Shown piece by piece: positions 45,560-58,889 of a stretch of 64,000 bases of DNA. The stretch's first letter is position 1. Each line of letters begins with the position of its first letter. The stretch is taken from the NCBI GenBank assembly GCA_023362775.1, contig JALMGJ010000025.1, forward strand, positions 9,091,501 through 9,155,500. Reading direction: 5' to 3'. The DNA is from Charina bottae (lineage: Eukaryota; Chordata; Lepidosauria; Squamata; Charinaidae). A program made the translations under genes and the position numbers. The notes below the pieces were generated by a model. The model had not been told where the DNA came from. It did not search any database and saw nothing but the letters and a program-made list of their open reading frames with translations.

Positions 45560-46075
45560 GGTAAAACTATGCATCCTCAAATGGGCTAACTTACAGAATG
45601 CGTCCAAAATCTGGGACCCATTATTCCTGTGGGATTGAAATTTGGAAAAGTTGTGTCCAGTTCAGTGCCGCCACACTGCCATGGTCAGCTGAGGTCACAT
45701 GATAATCATTTCCAACGCTCCCTGCCAGCTTCCCACGAGTCAATGGGGAAGCCGGCAGGAAGTGTGAACTCTGAGATGATAACGGCACCGTATACCTCAG
45801 GGATTGAAATTTGGCAAAGTAAGCATATCAAATATCAAATAATGAACCATGAGAATGAGTTTAATAACCTTCTCAGAGGAGGATGTCTAGTCCAACAATA
45901 CTTGGTTGACATGTCTGCTAAGATTAAAAGCAAGAGGCTGAGTTACATCCGAATGGATCAAACAACCTTCAGATCCACAACATACAGAGGCCTGACTGAT
46001 GCACTGAATGATGATGACGATTTTAGAAACATTGGAAGGTGCATCATCCTCTCTTCAACATTTGTCAGTGGACTC
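45560..46075 (+). pseudogene. Helitron replication-initiator fragment
   Basis: From 45800 the forward strand encodes Asn-Glu-Phe-Asn-Asn-Leu-Leu-Arg-Gly-Gly-Cys-Leu-Val-Gln-Gln-Tyr-Leu-Val-Asp-Met, then Lys-Ser-Lys-Arg-Leu-Ser-Tyr-Ile-Arg, and after a gap Asn-Ile-Gly-Arg-Cys-Ile-Ile-Leu-Ser-Ser-Thr-Phe. This is the Helitron-like N-terminal domain (family forms QQYxVDMYxKIExxRLxYIR and GxxxILPSSF), just upstream of where the HUH Rep and helicase domains would lie. Those are missing; a (TA)n microsatellite follows. A 154-bp insertion at 45646-45799 interrupts the upstream part. Confidence 0.7.
45646..45799. mobile_element. Small fold-back insertion inside the Helitron fragment
   Basis: The 15-mer GGGATTGAAATTTGG occurs exactly at 45631-45645 and 45800-45814, as a target duplication would. 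Between them CTGCCAGCTTCCC (45722-45734) is the near-perfect inverted partner of GGGAAGCCGGCAG (45746-45758), and GTGCCG near the left end faces CGGCAC near the right. I have seen similar palindromic blocks as a common reptile repeat but cannot name the family. Confidence 0.5.
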
Positions 46076-46131
46076 ATATATAAGTGTTCTTTGTTTAAAA
46101 AAAAGCATCTATATTTTTCTTGCTATGCATC

Positions 46132-46136
<5 letters not shown>

Positions 46137-46200
<64 letters not shown>

Positions 46201-46260
46201 CTTTATCAGTTTATATTATATTATATATAATAAACTGATTATATATATATGTACGTACAT
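46137..46260. repeat. (TA)n-(GA)n microsatellite plus AT hairpin
   Basis: About 36 bp of (TA)n is followed by about 28 bp of (GA)n. A hairpin follows with exact 10-bp arms ATCAGTTTAT (46205-46214) and ATAAACTGAT (46230-46239). More (TA)n leads to the SINE tail at 46262. Confidence 0.85.
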
Positions 46261-46261
46261 A

Positions 46262-46469
46262 TATAGCCTTTGAGTCAGTGTTGACTCCTGGTGACTGCCT
46301 AGACAAGTCCCTGCAGTTTTCTTGGCAACGTTTTTCAGAAGGGGTTTGCCCTTGCCTGCCTCCTAGGGCTGAGAGAGATTGACTGGCTTCATGCCTAAAC
46401 TGGGACTAGAACTCACGGTCTCACGGTTTCTAGCCTGGTGCCTTAACCACTCACCAAACTGGCTCTCCG
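46262..46469 (-). mobile_element. Sauria-type SINE, near full length
   Basis: Reverse strand: head GGAGAGCCAGTTTGG, GTTAAGGCACCAGGCTAG and a B-box-like GAGTTCTAGTCCCAG; body CTCTCTCAGCCCTAGGAGGC; tail AAACTGCAGGGACTTGTC and GGAGTCAACACTGACTC. The last part resembles the BovB 3' end. Confidence 0.8.
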
Positions 46470-46479
46470 TTAGTTGTGG

Positions 46480-48600
46480 ATATTATAGGTAGGTATAAAT
46501 GAGAAACAGGTGTTACATCAGCATTTTGAAATTGTCCTGGGAATGAATTGAAAGCTTGTGAAGATGAGAGAATGTAGTCCACAAAAACTTGTGCAATCCT
46601 AAGTATGTTTTATTTACTAGCTGTAAGGTACCACAATACTTTGTTATGACTCTAACATTGTAACCTTATTGTAACATGTAATTGCAGTTAAAAACTTTGC
46701 ATTCTTTTTCAGGAATAACAACAACAACAAAAGCCACTTGCCCATTTTCTCCTTCTGGATCCAACTGGGTACCTTTTAAGACAAATTGCTACCACTTCTA
46801 TTTATGTGGCAGAGCACTGTTCTTCAAACAATTAAATAGACCTTTTTTCCATCATATTTCCACTTAGAAAATTTGAAATCTGCAGAAAAATTGCTGCCTG
46901 AGTTTCTTGTGCTTTAAGATTCTTTTAGGGCAAGGCTCTTTCTGTGGTGACCCCAGCACTGTGCCTTCCGAGAAAAAAACGACTCATCAATTCAAACCTA
47001 ATAATAGGTTTTGAAAAGCGTTTTGCAGAATGCTGAGTTTCAATGGGTGATTGCATGTTTTTTGCTAGAAAGGTCAAGTGGTATGAGTATTTAATTTTAC
47101 TGCTTAGAAAAATCTTGATTTTACATGGTCCATTGCTGCTTTGAATGCTAAATACAATTTAAGCAAAAGGAAGATATAAAATAAAGTCTTGTAAAGGCCA
47201 TCCAAATAAAGCACAGAATGGTCCTTCTGTAGGTCTCAGTAAGGATATGAGGGCATTGAATATCAAAGAAACAAAATTATTTGCATATAAAAGGAGGTTG
47301 GATGAACAGTAAGAACAGCATTTTTAGGTCTGTACATTTCTTTTTATTAAGACATCACATCTTGAAACTTCTAATCAAGGCAACATAAGGAGACTTGAAA
47401 TCTTTTTATCCTCCTAAGCCAAGGCAGCCTGTTCACTTATCATCATAAAAGGAAATAGCTTTTGTTCTGAAGTTCTACGCAATTGGCTTTCAATAATTAC
47501 CTTTAATGCCTCTTTTCCCTATCTGGTTTACAGTAAAGATCATAGTGCGTGCACCATTTACATTTTTTTAAAATGTCCAATACCTTTATAACTGCCAGTA
47601 ACTCTTTATCTCTGTGTTCATTGCGTTTGTGAACCCTCTGCGCATTTCCCTGGCATAGTCAATGGTTCATCACATTTGCACCTTGGTGGCTATTGTTGGC
47701 TGTTCATGTGTGAAAGTAGTAAAGTCTATTTAGATTAAATTGCTCAAGATAATCATAGATTGGGGAGGGACAAATCACAACATTTCTGATGAAAGAAGAC
47801 AGTTGTGGCTGTTCACCTCACAGGTACTTTGAAAATGCCGTCCACGTCAGTGTTAAGCTCCAGAAGGGAATTCAAAAGTAATCATTTTCAGCCTTGAATA
47901 AAAGCATGATGATAATCGAAAAGACAAAAGGAAAGCCAGATAAAAGAAGGAAAATATGTTCTATAAACATGCCTGAAAATTTAAAAAAGCTTATTTGCCA
48001 TAAATATCATTGCTTGTGACACAGAGAAAGACAAAGATTAAAACTGAAAAAAAGTTTTCTAAAAATAAACATAACAGAATTTATTAATGCATTTTAAATT
48101 AATTTTTCAGAATATTTTCAGTGATTTCGTTTATATCAGAAAAGACCATCTGAAGAATGAATACTAATTTTTATGCATACTTGGAAAAGTTGAAAAATGT
48201 TATCTGTAATCATCAGCCAATGCTAATGCATAAACAACCTGCATTTCCATGTAAGAGATAAGGAGAGGAGGGGGAAACTGTTAGATTCATGAGATTTTTA
48301 TATTTTTCTTTTTGAATTTGACTTGCAGTAAACATTATAAAATATTAATAATGTGAAGTGCCTCTAAAAATGCTGCATGACCACCTTATTATTATTGGGT
48401 TTTTTTCCCCTTACAGTAAAATTGTAGATCTAGGACAACTGAAATGAGGGCAGAGATAAGCAAGCAATATGAAGTGGGGAAAAAAAATCTTGAGCCAAAG
48501 ACTGTTAAAATGCAAATAAAAATATGTGTTTGAACATGTACACTCTTTTAACACTTTAACTTTTCATTGGTATGACAATTAAATGAGAAAAAATAGAAAA
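46480..48600. other. AT-rich non-coding DNA, nothing recognised
   Basis: About 2.1 kb with no gene and no repeat I can name. This is one of the least repeat-like stretches of the window. Confidence 0.5.
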
Positions 48601-48611
48601 GGGAAATTAAT

Positions 48612-48765
48612 TAATTAATTGATCGATTGATTTAATTTTTATCCCGCCTTTATTATTTTTATAAATAACTCAAGGTGGCAAACATACCTAATACTCCTTC
48701 CTCCTCCTAGTTTCCCCACAACAGCAACACTGTGAGGTGAGTTGGGCTGAGAGAGAGTGATGATT
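48612..48765 (-). mobile_element. tRNA-headed SINE with L2-like tail, partial
   Basis: A (TTAA)/(TTGA)-rich tail at 48612-48640 leads into TTTTTATCCCGCCTTTATTA and a CTAATACTCCTTCCTCCTCC block, as at 43945-44118. It stops after GAGTTGGGCTGAGAGAGAGT. The head is missing. Confidence 0.7.
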
Positions 48766-48950
48766 AACAATATCAGTTTCCTATATTATTTTTTAGCTTA
48801 ACTCTGCTAATGCAATAGTATATGAATGGATGGGCAGCTTTAGATTTATAAATATCAGAACATTTAATTTAGCCAAAGGAATAGGATGAGGAGGGGGAGG
48901 GAAACAGACTTTTGAAGTCTAATTTGGTTATTTGTTAAACTGAATCTAAG

Positions 48951-49170
48951 AGCGAGTTTGGTGTAGTGGTTAAGGCATTAGGCTAGTAACCGGGAGACCA
49001 TGAGTTCTAGTCCCACCTTAGGCATGAAAGCCAGCTGGGTGACCTTGGGCCAGTCACTCTCTCTCAGTCCTAGGAAGGAGGCAATAGCAAACCACTTCTG
49101 AAATCTTGCCAAGAAAACTGCAGGGACTTGTCAAGGCAGCGGCCAGGAGTCCAGACTGACTCAAAAGCAC
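48951..49170 (+). mobile_element. Sauria-type SINE, full length
   Basis: Head GAGCGAGTTTGGTGTAGTGG with an A box, GAGTTCTAGTCCCACC as B box, body GGGCCAGTCACTCTCTCTCA then AGGAAGGAGGCAATAGC, tail AAACTGCAGGGACTTGTC and CAGACTGACTCAAAAGC, then an (AAAC)n end. The 3' part resembles BovB, the presumed source of its retrotransposition machinery. Confidence 0.82.
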
Positions 49171-49194
49171 AAACAAACAAACAACAAATTTCCA

Positions 49195-50055
49195 GCTAAA
49201 ACATAACATAGTATGTTTAGCACATAACATATATCCTTAATTAAATAGAATTAATTTACTGTGGAATATATATGCTCCTTTTTAAAAATGAACACGCCCA
49301 CATGATTAACAACAACCCCATTATTATCCATAACCCTACAGCAAAATATGAAAAAACAAGGGACATTTTAAAATGGAAAACTAGGGAGGGGGAGGGGAAC
49401 CAGAATAAAACAGAAGACAAAGCTGAAAATTGTACTTTCTTTAAAAGGGAATCCTGGTGGCCACAGGACTCTGTTGCCCCACCCCACTATCCCATCAGGA
49501 AACAAAAAGTTCCTCATGTTTGCCAGAAGAGAACAGTCCTTATAAGTGCATGACTGATAGTGTGAATGAAATAAATTTGGGGTTATTATTGTGGTGGACC
49601 TGTTTAATCCTGCTTATGCATGGTAGGATGAGCCTAGTAAAATACATATTTACATACTTACACACAAACCTATACTGAGTACATGCTCATGTTTTGAAAT
49701 GGGGCTATGACCTGAATGATCATGGCTGCACATAATCTGTAGGCCACAGGTGGCTAACTTTTAAGTTTTGTCAAGAGTGAACAGATTCATTTGGATAGAA
49801 GCAGTTCTTAAGTTACACTTGGGTAGCTTGGTGTTGAGAGCACCAATGGCCCACTTGCTGTGTTTGTCCAATTTCAATTTACTTCATAGTGTTCATTTAA
49901 TTTCTGCTCAGTTATGAGAGAGCAGAGGTGAATATTTTGTCCCCTTCCAATTAGCATTCAAACATACCCACCTTAAATTATAATATTTCTTTCCTTTACC
50001 CTTGGATCTTACCAGTGGCCAATGTAGTCTTTTGCTTGTTGTGTCTTTCTACAAA
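49195..50055. other. Non-coding DNA, nothing recognised
   Basis: No gene. The frames at 49272-49678 have no known motif. Confidence 0.45.
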
Positions 50056-50060
50056 TAGAA

Positions 50061-50063
50061 ATT

Positions 50064-50102
<39 letters not shown>

Positions 50103-50838
50103 TATTCATTCAATTTATTCCCCGCCCATCTCCCTTGCAAGGGACTCTGGGCGGGTTACAACAATTGAAAGTTTAAAAAATACAAAAACAATATCTAAAA
50201 TACATCCAATAATAATAATAAATTACATAAAATCCAAGAAATGGGGACCGTAGGATGGATCATATTACTACGGGGCCAGCCAACCCCAGGAGGCACTGCC
50301 GCCTCTGTCGTCCCAGGCCCGGCGGCAGAGCCAGGTCTTAAGAGCCTTCCGAAAGGCCAGGAGTGAAGGGGCCAGTCTCACCTCCGGGGGCAAGATATTC
50401 CATAAGGCGGGCGCTATCACAGAGAAGGCACGCCTCCTGGACCCCGCTAGATGGAATTCTCTTGTCGAGGGGGTCCGAAGCATGCCCTCTCTGCATGCAC
50501 GGGTGGGGCGGGTCGACGTTATTGGGACGAGACGGTCCCTCAGGTACCCTGGTCCTATGCCATGTAGGGCTTTAAAGGTAATCACCAACACCTTGAATTG
50601 GACCCGGAAGCAAACTGGCAGCCAATGCAGCTCGCGTAGCAGAGGTGTTACATGTGCCGATCTCATGGCACCCATAACTGCTCGCGCCGCGGCATTCTGC
50701 ACCAGCTGAAGCTTCCAGATACTCTTCAGGGGTAGCCCCATGTAGAGCGCATTACAGTAATCTATACGGGAGATGACAAGGGCGTGAGTGACTGTTCGGA
50801 GGGCCTCCCGATCCAGGAAAGGGCGTAACTGGCGCACT
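50061..50838 (-). mobile_element. L2-clade LINE, 5'-truncated 3' end
   Basis: A reverse-strand 3' end of the same L2 family as the 15.9-kb copy. The (AAAT)n tail occupies 50061-50104. Then come the terminal hairpin block (CCGCCCATCTCCCTTGCAAG, ACTCTGGGCGGG), a short 3' UTR and the last ~190 codons of ORF2. Truncation is at about 50838, where similarity stops after GTGCGCCAGTTACG. GC-rich against AT-rich flanks. Confidence 0.92.
50268..50838 (-). pseudogene. L2 ORF2 C-terminal region
   Basis: An uninterrupted frame of about 190 codons from Val-Arg-Gln-Leu-Arg-Pro-Phe-Leu to the natural end Trp-Gly-Trp-Leu-Ala-Pro. It includes Ile-Asp-Tyr-Cys-Asn-Ala-Leu-Tyr-Met-Gly-Leu-Pro and Leu-Trp-Asn-Ile-Leu-Pro-Pro-Glu-Val-Arg, matching the C-terminus at 18270-18846. 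The frame extends upstream to 51008 into unrelated sequence, which is chance. It lacks the endonuclease and RT palm. Confidence 0.9.
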
Positions 50839-50844
50839 GAGGTC

Positions 50845-53350
50845 CCAGCTCTTTGGGAGACTCCAGAATGCCCCCTGGTCAATGAGATAGCAGGAGGGCC
50901 CATTTCCTGATGTGTAATGCTCCCAGCATTCGGCATACATCTCTGCATCTCACAGCTGTCCAGAGAGGATTTGCTTTGCCCAAAGAATGTCTGTTTTTCC
51001 TGCCACATTTTGGATTCAGCCTAATGCTGAGGGAAATGGCTCCTTTCCTTTTAATATAGTTTTGCATAAATCAGATAGGCAATGTGAAATCCCTCACTCA
51101 TCTTCCCTTCCCTTAATTACTTCTTCTTCTTCTTGCTGCCTACTTTCCAGCACTGATTGCTTCATCCTCCTGCTTGGTTTATTGCTACTTCACTGATGTC
51201 CTTATTTACATCTTTGTCCTTTATCTTTTCCTATTTGATTTGATTTCAGACTTTACAATTTGCCTTTTATTTTACTTTATAGTACATCCCATCTTTTTTT
51301 GGAAAAGTCTGACCTTGTTTCTATGTCATCCTGGGTATCCTATGAGGACATGCTGCTTCCTAATCATGTGTTCCTAGACTAGACAAAACATTGTGCTGTG
51401 TTCTTACAGATTTTGCTAAGCATGCTAGTTTCTGGGCCACATGTTCCAGACTGGGATGAGCTCTTCCTGGGAAGATGGAACCAAGGGTTTTTCCACATGG
51501 GGGTACAGGTCTGGAGGCAGATGAATCTGGGATCATGTGATTGTGCCGTAGTGAATATCCAGTGCCAGCTTTTCTTAGAAGCAGTAGGGAAATAAAACCC
51601 AACTCTTCTGCAACAATGAATGCCATTGCAAAGGCAAAACATTTCCACTTTGGGTATATAGGACAACCTGTAACTTCACTTGAGGACACCCTGTGTTCAT
51701 CAGCCTCTCTTCTGATCCCCACTTTAGTAACATGCTAACTTGAAAAAAAATGCTAATTTCTGGATTTAAGCCATAACATGATTACCATGGGAAACCCAGA
51801 CAGAGTAGAACTATACCTTTTAAATTATTCTACCGGTTCTACTGAGTGGGTAGAATAAGGCAACCAGTTTCTAGTCAACAACTGACTGTTCTGATTGGAC
51901 AAAAAGGGCAAGTGCTGATTGATTGGCATGTTTTGTCGTGTAAATATCCCTCATTCTCATAGCATCCAAAAGGATATTGAATAAACAGATCTCGGGAGGG
52001 GAGTAATTGGTATTGGAGCAGTTTAGAGACAATAACCAGTGGTTTCTTAGCAGTGTCTTAAGCCTACAGTTGTGATAGCACTAAAGCTAGTTTTTCTCTC
52101 TCATTCACAGTACATTTTACCTTCTATAGCAGTTTATGTTTTAAGGTTAAAGCACTGTATCTGTGAAGATGAAGTAAATTCATATCCCAGGAAAAAATGG
52201 GGAGGAAAATCTTTGAATTTGAAGAAAACTGACCTTCTAGTTTATCTTTGTTGATTCTTGAACTTTTTCTATATGCATGTATTGTGCAAGTAAGTTAAAA
52301 AGAGATATGGATATCTGAATCTTTGCAGAAAAGGCGTTTCCTTTAGGGTGAAGGTGTTTATTTCCACAGCCACATATAATCCAACATTGACCTAAGGAAG
52401 CTTCAAATTAGGCCTTTTAACTTTAGCAGAATTAATTCAGGTACTCATTATATAAATTATATCATATAAATATGCACTGCTTATACAAGTACATCATGTA
52501 ATTGTGATCTTATTCAAGTACATAATAGCACATTAACCAAAAATGTGAGCTCTAATTTAAAACAAATTGTCTAAAAAGTCCTCAGTTTTTGAGGTAGCAG
52601 GTTCAACTCACTTATTTAAATATGGCATTTCTGCCATTTCATGAGACTGAAAAGTAAACAGATCTGACTAATCATGACTATTATCATATACTTTTCACAT
52701 TCAAAATAAGAATCTGCTATATGCATTGGGTATTATTGTTGTTGTTGTTGTTAGTAGTAGTAGTAGTAGTAGTAGTAGTATTCGTTACTTTTCTCATTAT
52801 TCTGCATACTACTCTTTTGACTTTTTGCTAGCACCATTCCAGTTCATCCTACATCAATCCACAGTATATAGGTTTCATTCAGTACATAGAACAAAATCTG
52901 TTTTACACAAGAATGGTGCATGAAGCATGAAGCATAAAGTCTTGAATTGAACTTTTGCTAGAATCTTAAGAGTCAAAAGTCACCTCAAGTATCATTTTGT
53001 CCAGCTCCCTCTGAATGCAGAAAATGAATTACTACAATATCCATGATAAGTAAACATTGAGCATCTGTTAACCTTTGACAGAGAGGAATCCGTTACTACA
53101 GCAGCTTGTTATGAAGGAAGTAAGGGTTGAAGAGTTTCATAGCATGAAGACAACTGCTAGCACTTCTGTTATGAAGATACATCAGGAAAAGGTTTATCTT
53201 ACTTACTGAAATATCTTGTATCAGACACTTTGAAGTCCAGACTCTCATACCAACTACAAAATACCATTACCATGGTGATGTTCTAGCTGGTACTAGGGTA
53301 AACCAGTAAGATAAGATATTTTCCTCCATAAAAAATCATGCCTGGTGCAG
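50845..53350. other. Non-coding DNA with a (TTG)n/(TAG)n microsatellite
   Basis: No gene recognised in 2.5 kb. The only clear feature is a compound (TTG)n-(TAG)n array at about 52735-52780. Open frames near 51360-51740 on both strands overlap and lack motifs. Confidence 0.5.
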
Positions 53351-53357
53351 GGAGAAA

Positions 53358-53549
<192 letters not shown>

Positions 53550-53555
53550 AACTAT

Positions 53556-53638
53556 CACATTTATATACCCGCCTATCTCACAGAACGTGACTCTGGGTGG
53601 CATACAATAAAAACACATAATAAAAACTAACAATTGAA
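53556..53638 (-). repeat. L2-like LINE 3' terminus
   Basis: Forward strand reads ATACCCGCCTATCTCACAGA, then ACGTGACTCTGGGTGGCATA: the reverse complement of an L2-type end, closely matching 25565-25605. Its coding part probably resumes at 53930-54475 beyond a SINE insertion. Confidence 0.7.
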
Positions 53639-53640
53639 AA

Positions 53641-53914
53641 GCCAGTTTGGTCTAGTGGAGAGAGCCAGTTTGGTCTAGTGGTTAAGGTGCTGAGCTAGAA
53701 ACCAGGAGTCTGTGAGTTCTAGTCCTGCCTTAGGCATGAAAGCCGGCTGGGTGACCTCGGGCCAGTCACTCTCTCTCAGCCCAAATCACCTCACAGGGTT
53801 GTTGTTGTGGGGAAAATAGGAGGAGGAAGGAGTATTAGGTATGTTCGCTGCCTTAAGTTATTTATAAATATAATAAAGGCGGGATAAAAATTAAATAATA
53901 AATAAATAAATAAA
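53641..53914 (+). mobile_element. tRNA-headed SINE with L2-like tail, full length
   Basis: The head (AGCCAGTTTGGTCTAGTGG, GGTGCTGAGCTAGAAACC, GAGTTCTAGTCCTGCC) is almost that of the Sauria-type SINE. After CTCTCTCAGCCC it switches to a different body, CACAGGGTTGTTGTTGTGGG, GGAGGAAGGAGTATTAGG, AATAAAGGCGGGATAAAAA, and an (AAAT)n tail. The first 23 bp of the head are tandemly duplicated (53641-53663, 53664-53681). Near-matching flanks ACAATTGAAAA and ACAATTAAAAA are the likely TSD. It splits the L2 copy around it. Confidence 0.82.
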
Positions 53915-53929
53915 TTCTACAATTAAAAA

Positions 53930-54475
53930 CACCAGTCAAAGTTACCAATGACAAAGTAGCAGAGAGAGCTATCTTGATAGCTGGCACTACAGCCATCTCA
54001 ATAATTCACCCCTTCCTTGAGATCCCCAAGCCTGATGATACAACCATGTTTCAAGAGACTTCCCAGAAGAATGTCAGAGACAGAGACAGTCTCACCTCGG
54101 GGGGAATGATGTTCCACAGGGTGGGAGCCACAGCAGAAAAGGCCCACCAGATGTAATTCCTTCGCAGATGGGACCCAGAGCATACCTCTTGTGCTGGACC
54201 CAATGGGACAGGCAGATGTAAGCGGGTGGAGATGGTTCCTCACATAACCCGGCCACATGCCGTGAAGGGCTGTAAAGATCAAAACCAGCAGACAGAGAAA
54301 CAAACTGGCAACCAATGCAGCTCATGGAGCAATGGTGTAACATTTGCCATTCTAGAGGTACACATAACTGTCTGTGCTGCCACATTTTGTACCAACTGAA
54401 GCTTCCGAATACTCTTCAAGGGCAGCCCCATGTACAGTGCATTGCAATAGTCTATCCAGGAGGCCCGTAGGAGCA
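53930..54475 (-). mobile_element. L2-clade LINE ORF2 C-terminus, decayed
   Basis: Reverse-strand similarity to the L2 ORF2 C-terminus. In order on that strand: Ile-Asp-Tyr-Cys-Asn-Ala-Leu-Tyr-Met-Gly-Leu-Pro-Leu-Lys-Ser-Ile (about 54450-54410), Leu-His-Glu-Leu-His-Trp-Leu-Pro-Val-Cys-Phe (54330), a His-Gly-Met-Trp-Pro-Gly-Tyr region (54250), and a GGAATGATGTTCCACAGGG block matching Leu-Trp-Asn-Met-Leu-Pro. Several frameshifts. Older than the 50.1-kb copy. Confidence 0.8.
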
Positions 54476-54934
54476 AAAACTTAAAAGGTAGAAATTTACC
54501 AAACTTTGACAGATAGATCAACCAAACTATGTTCTTTCTTGTCAGTTGCCTGTCCATCAATAGCAGTAGGGATGTGCAAATCAGCCAAGATCTGATTAAA
54601 ATTTGCAATTCAATTAAAAGAGTTGAATCTATTTGTATTGGTGAACCAAACTGGTAAATCAAATCAATTCAAAGATTTGGTTAGATAGAAGCATGTATGT
54701 ATGTGCACAAAAGACCATTAAATATCTGAATCAATTTGAAAACACCTGATTAGATTTGGTCTATCAAATTGATTTGTAGATTCAAGTAGAAAATTCAATT
54801 TGAAGCAGTAACTCAATCTAATTGCCCTCAAACCAAATCCTCAAATTGAGTTTTGCACAGCCCTAATAGTTCTTGCTAAAGCAACTAGTCTCTATTACTG
54901 GAATTAATTGATATAGACCTTCAATTAATATTTC

Positions 54935-55105
54935 TTTTTTATGTCATCTTTCAAGCAAGGATCTTAAGGTGGCATACATTGTTACCTCCATTTTATAATG
55001 CAAATTAAGTTGAAAAATAGTTCAAGGTCATGTAATGAACTTCATAGATGTTAACCTGGGTCTTCCTGGTTTTCCTCTACCACTCAAAACACTACACTGC
55101 ACAAA
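54935..55105 (-). repeat. MIR-like CORE-SINE relic
   Basis: Forward strand has TTACCTCCATTTTATAATGC, CAAGGTCATGTAATG and TTAACCTGGGTCTTCCTGG, then ACCACTCAAAACACTACACT. This is the reverse of the MIR-type order (head, GGGTT..AATCC, GTGACCTTGGGC, CTCATCTGTAAAATGG). Very old and diverged. Confidence 0.45.
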
Positions 55106-55109
55106 CTCT

Positions 55110-57654
<2,545 letters not shown>

Positions 57655-57704
57655 CATTTTGTTTGTTCTTAAATTCAGGCTAAAATTATCATACTTCCAA
57701 CACA

Positions 57705-57890
57705 AAACGTGGAAGGAAAGAGAAGATGAGGATGGCCAGCAGCAAGGTGGATGGACTCAGTTATAGTGGCAATGAGTGCACTTGGTAGACTTGAAAGAAC
57801 AGGTTAGGGATAGATTGTCATGGAAATTATCCATCTACTGTATGTGGTTGCTAGGAGTCAACAATGACTTGATGGCACATAGTCAATCAA
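57705..57890 (+). repeat. 3' end of a third RTE-type LINE family
   Basis: The sequence GGAAGGAAAGAGAAGATGAG, then GGTGGATGGACTCAGTTA, a CAGGTTAGGGATAGATTG block and CTAGGAGTCAACAATGACTT reads like the RTE ORF2 C-terminus. With frameshifts it gives Gly-Arg-Lys-Arg, Gly-Gly-Trp-Thr, Asp-Leu-Lys-Glu-Gln-Val-Arg-Asp-Arg. The GAGTCAACAATGACTTGATG end is the counterpart of BovB GAGTCGGACACGACT. Distinct from the two RTE families described above. Confidence 0.55.
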
Positions 57891-57894
57891 ATAG

Positions 57895-58435
57895 TTGGAT
57901 TATCTTTGATAGAACATGTAAAAGCAATATAGATTAGCAATTGTAAGCTTCCAGAATCTTTGAGGATCAACTTAATAAAAGCATATAGGTAAGCATCTGT
58001 GAGTCCTTCTCATATAATCTATCATCATACATCAAATACCATTTTAAAAAGAAAAAAGACTTATATTCATTGGGCAAGGGTGTTGGGAAGTTTGTGAGGC
58101 CTCAGTGGTTTCTCATTACATTGAGATTTTTTATTCTCAGCTGCCATGTCTTTTTCTTTGATGATATGCTGTGTTTTTACAGTTATTTATATATTTTTAA
58201 AATTCTGTTGTCTGCCCAGAGTTTCTTTTGTGGAGAGGCAGCCATATAATTCAAAATAAATCTTCCTGTATTTATTAAGAAAGGTCCCACTTGTATAAAT
58301 CCACTAAATTTCCAGATTGCTGTAGACTTTTTTCCAGACTCCAGATCATCTGTGAGATAAGTGGGACATGACTTGGATAGTATGAAAGTACTTTGATTTC
58401 CTCCAAGTGGAACTGGGTTTTTATTGTTCTGGGAC
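57895..58435. other. Non-coding DNA
   Basis: Mostly unassigned. 58170-58255 (TGCCCAGAGTTTCTTTTGTG, GGCAGCCATATAATTC) resembles a short L2-type terminal block on the forward strand. Confidence 0.35.
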
Positions 58436-58443
58436 AGGAAATA

Positions 58444-58491
58444 ATGAAATGAAATGAAATGAAATGAAATGAAATGAAATGAAATGAAATG
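58444..58491 (+). repeat. (AATGA)n pentanucleotide microsatellite
   Basis: Nine to ten copies of AATGA. Frames with repeated Phe-Ile-Ser-Phe-His across it are artefacts. Confidence 0.95.
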
Positions 58492-58889
58492 ACCTGGGTT
58501 GTGCAGACTAGACCAAATGGGCAATGGAATGAGAAGTTCAAGAGTGGCCACTAAGTAATTTGCTTTACCGAGTAACATCTTGGGGAACGTGGCTCAATCC
58601 AGTTTAAAACTGGATTTGAAAATATATTTAATTAACTTTGAGCATCAGTTGATTCTTCTCATTGATTACATTGATTACATTGTCTGGGCTATGTTGAAAG
58701 ATTAGGTGAAAATCTAAGAGTTTTCAAATGTGAATCTTGATCCTAATTTCCTCAAACAAAGACTTTCTTACGGAGGTGTGGAAATCCCCTGTGCTGAAGC
58801 AGCTGACAGAATCAAGCTATGTTGTGGTTCTGTCACAATTTTGCTACTGCAATACATTTATTTCTTTTTGTTGTTGTTGTTGTTGTTGT

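Noticed and set aside
45629..46273. Single 214-codon gene
   Set aside because: Only the middle part is Helitron; the start lies in a separate fold-back insertion and the end (Tyr-Ile repeats, then Glu-Arg repeats) is (TA)n and (GA)n microsatellite.
58183..58578. 131-codon reverse frame with Phe-Ile-Ser-Phe-His repeats
   Set aside because: Driven by the (AATGA)n repeat; flanks have no motif.
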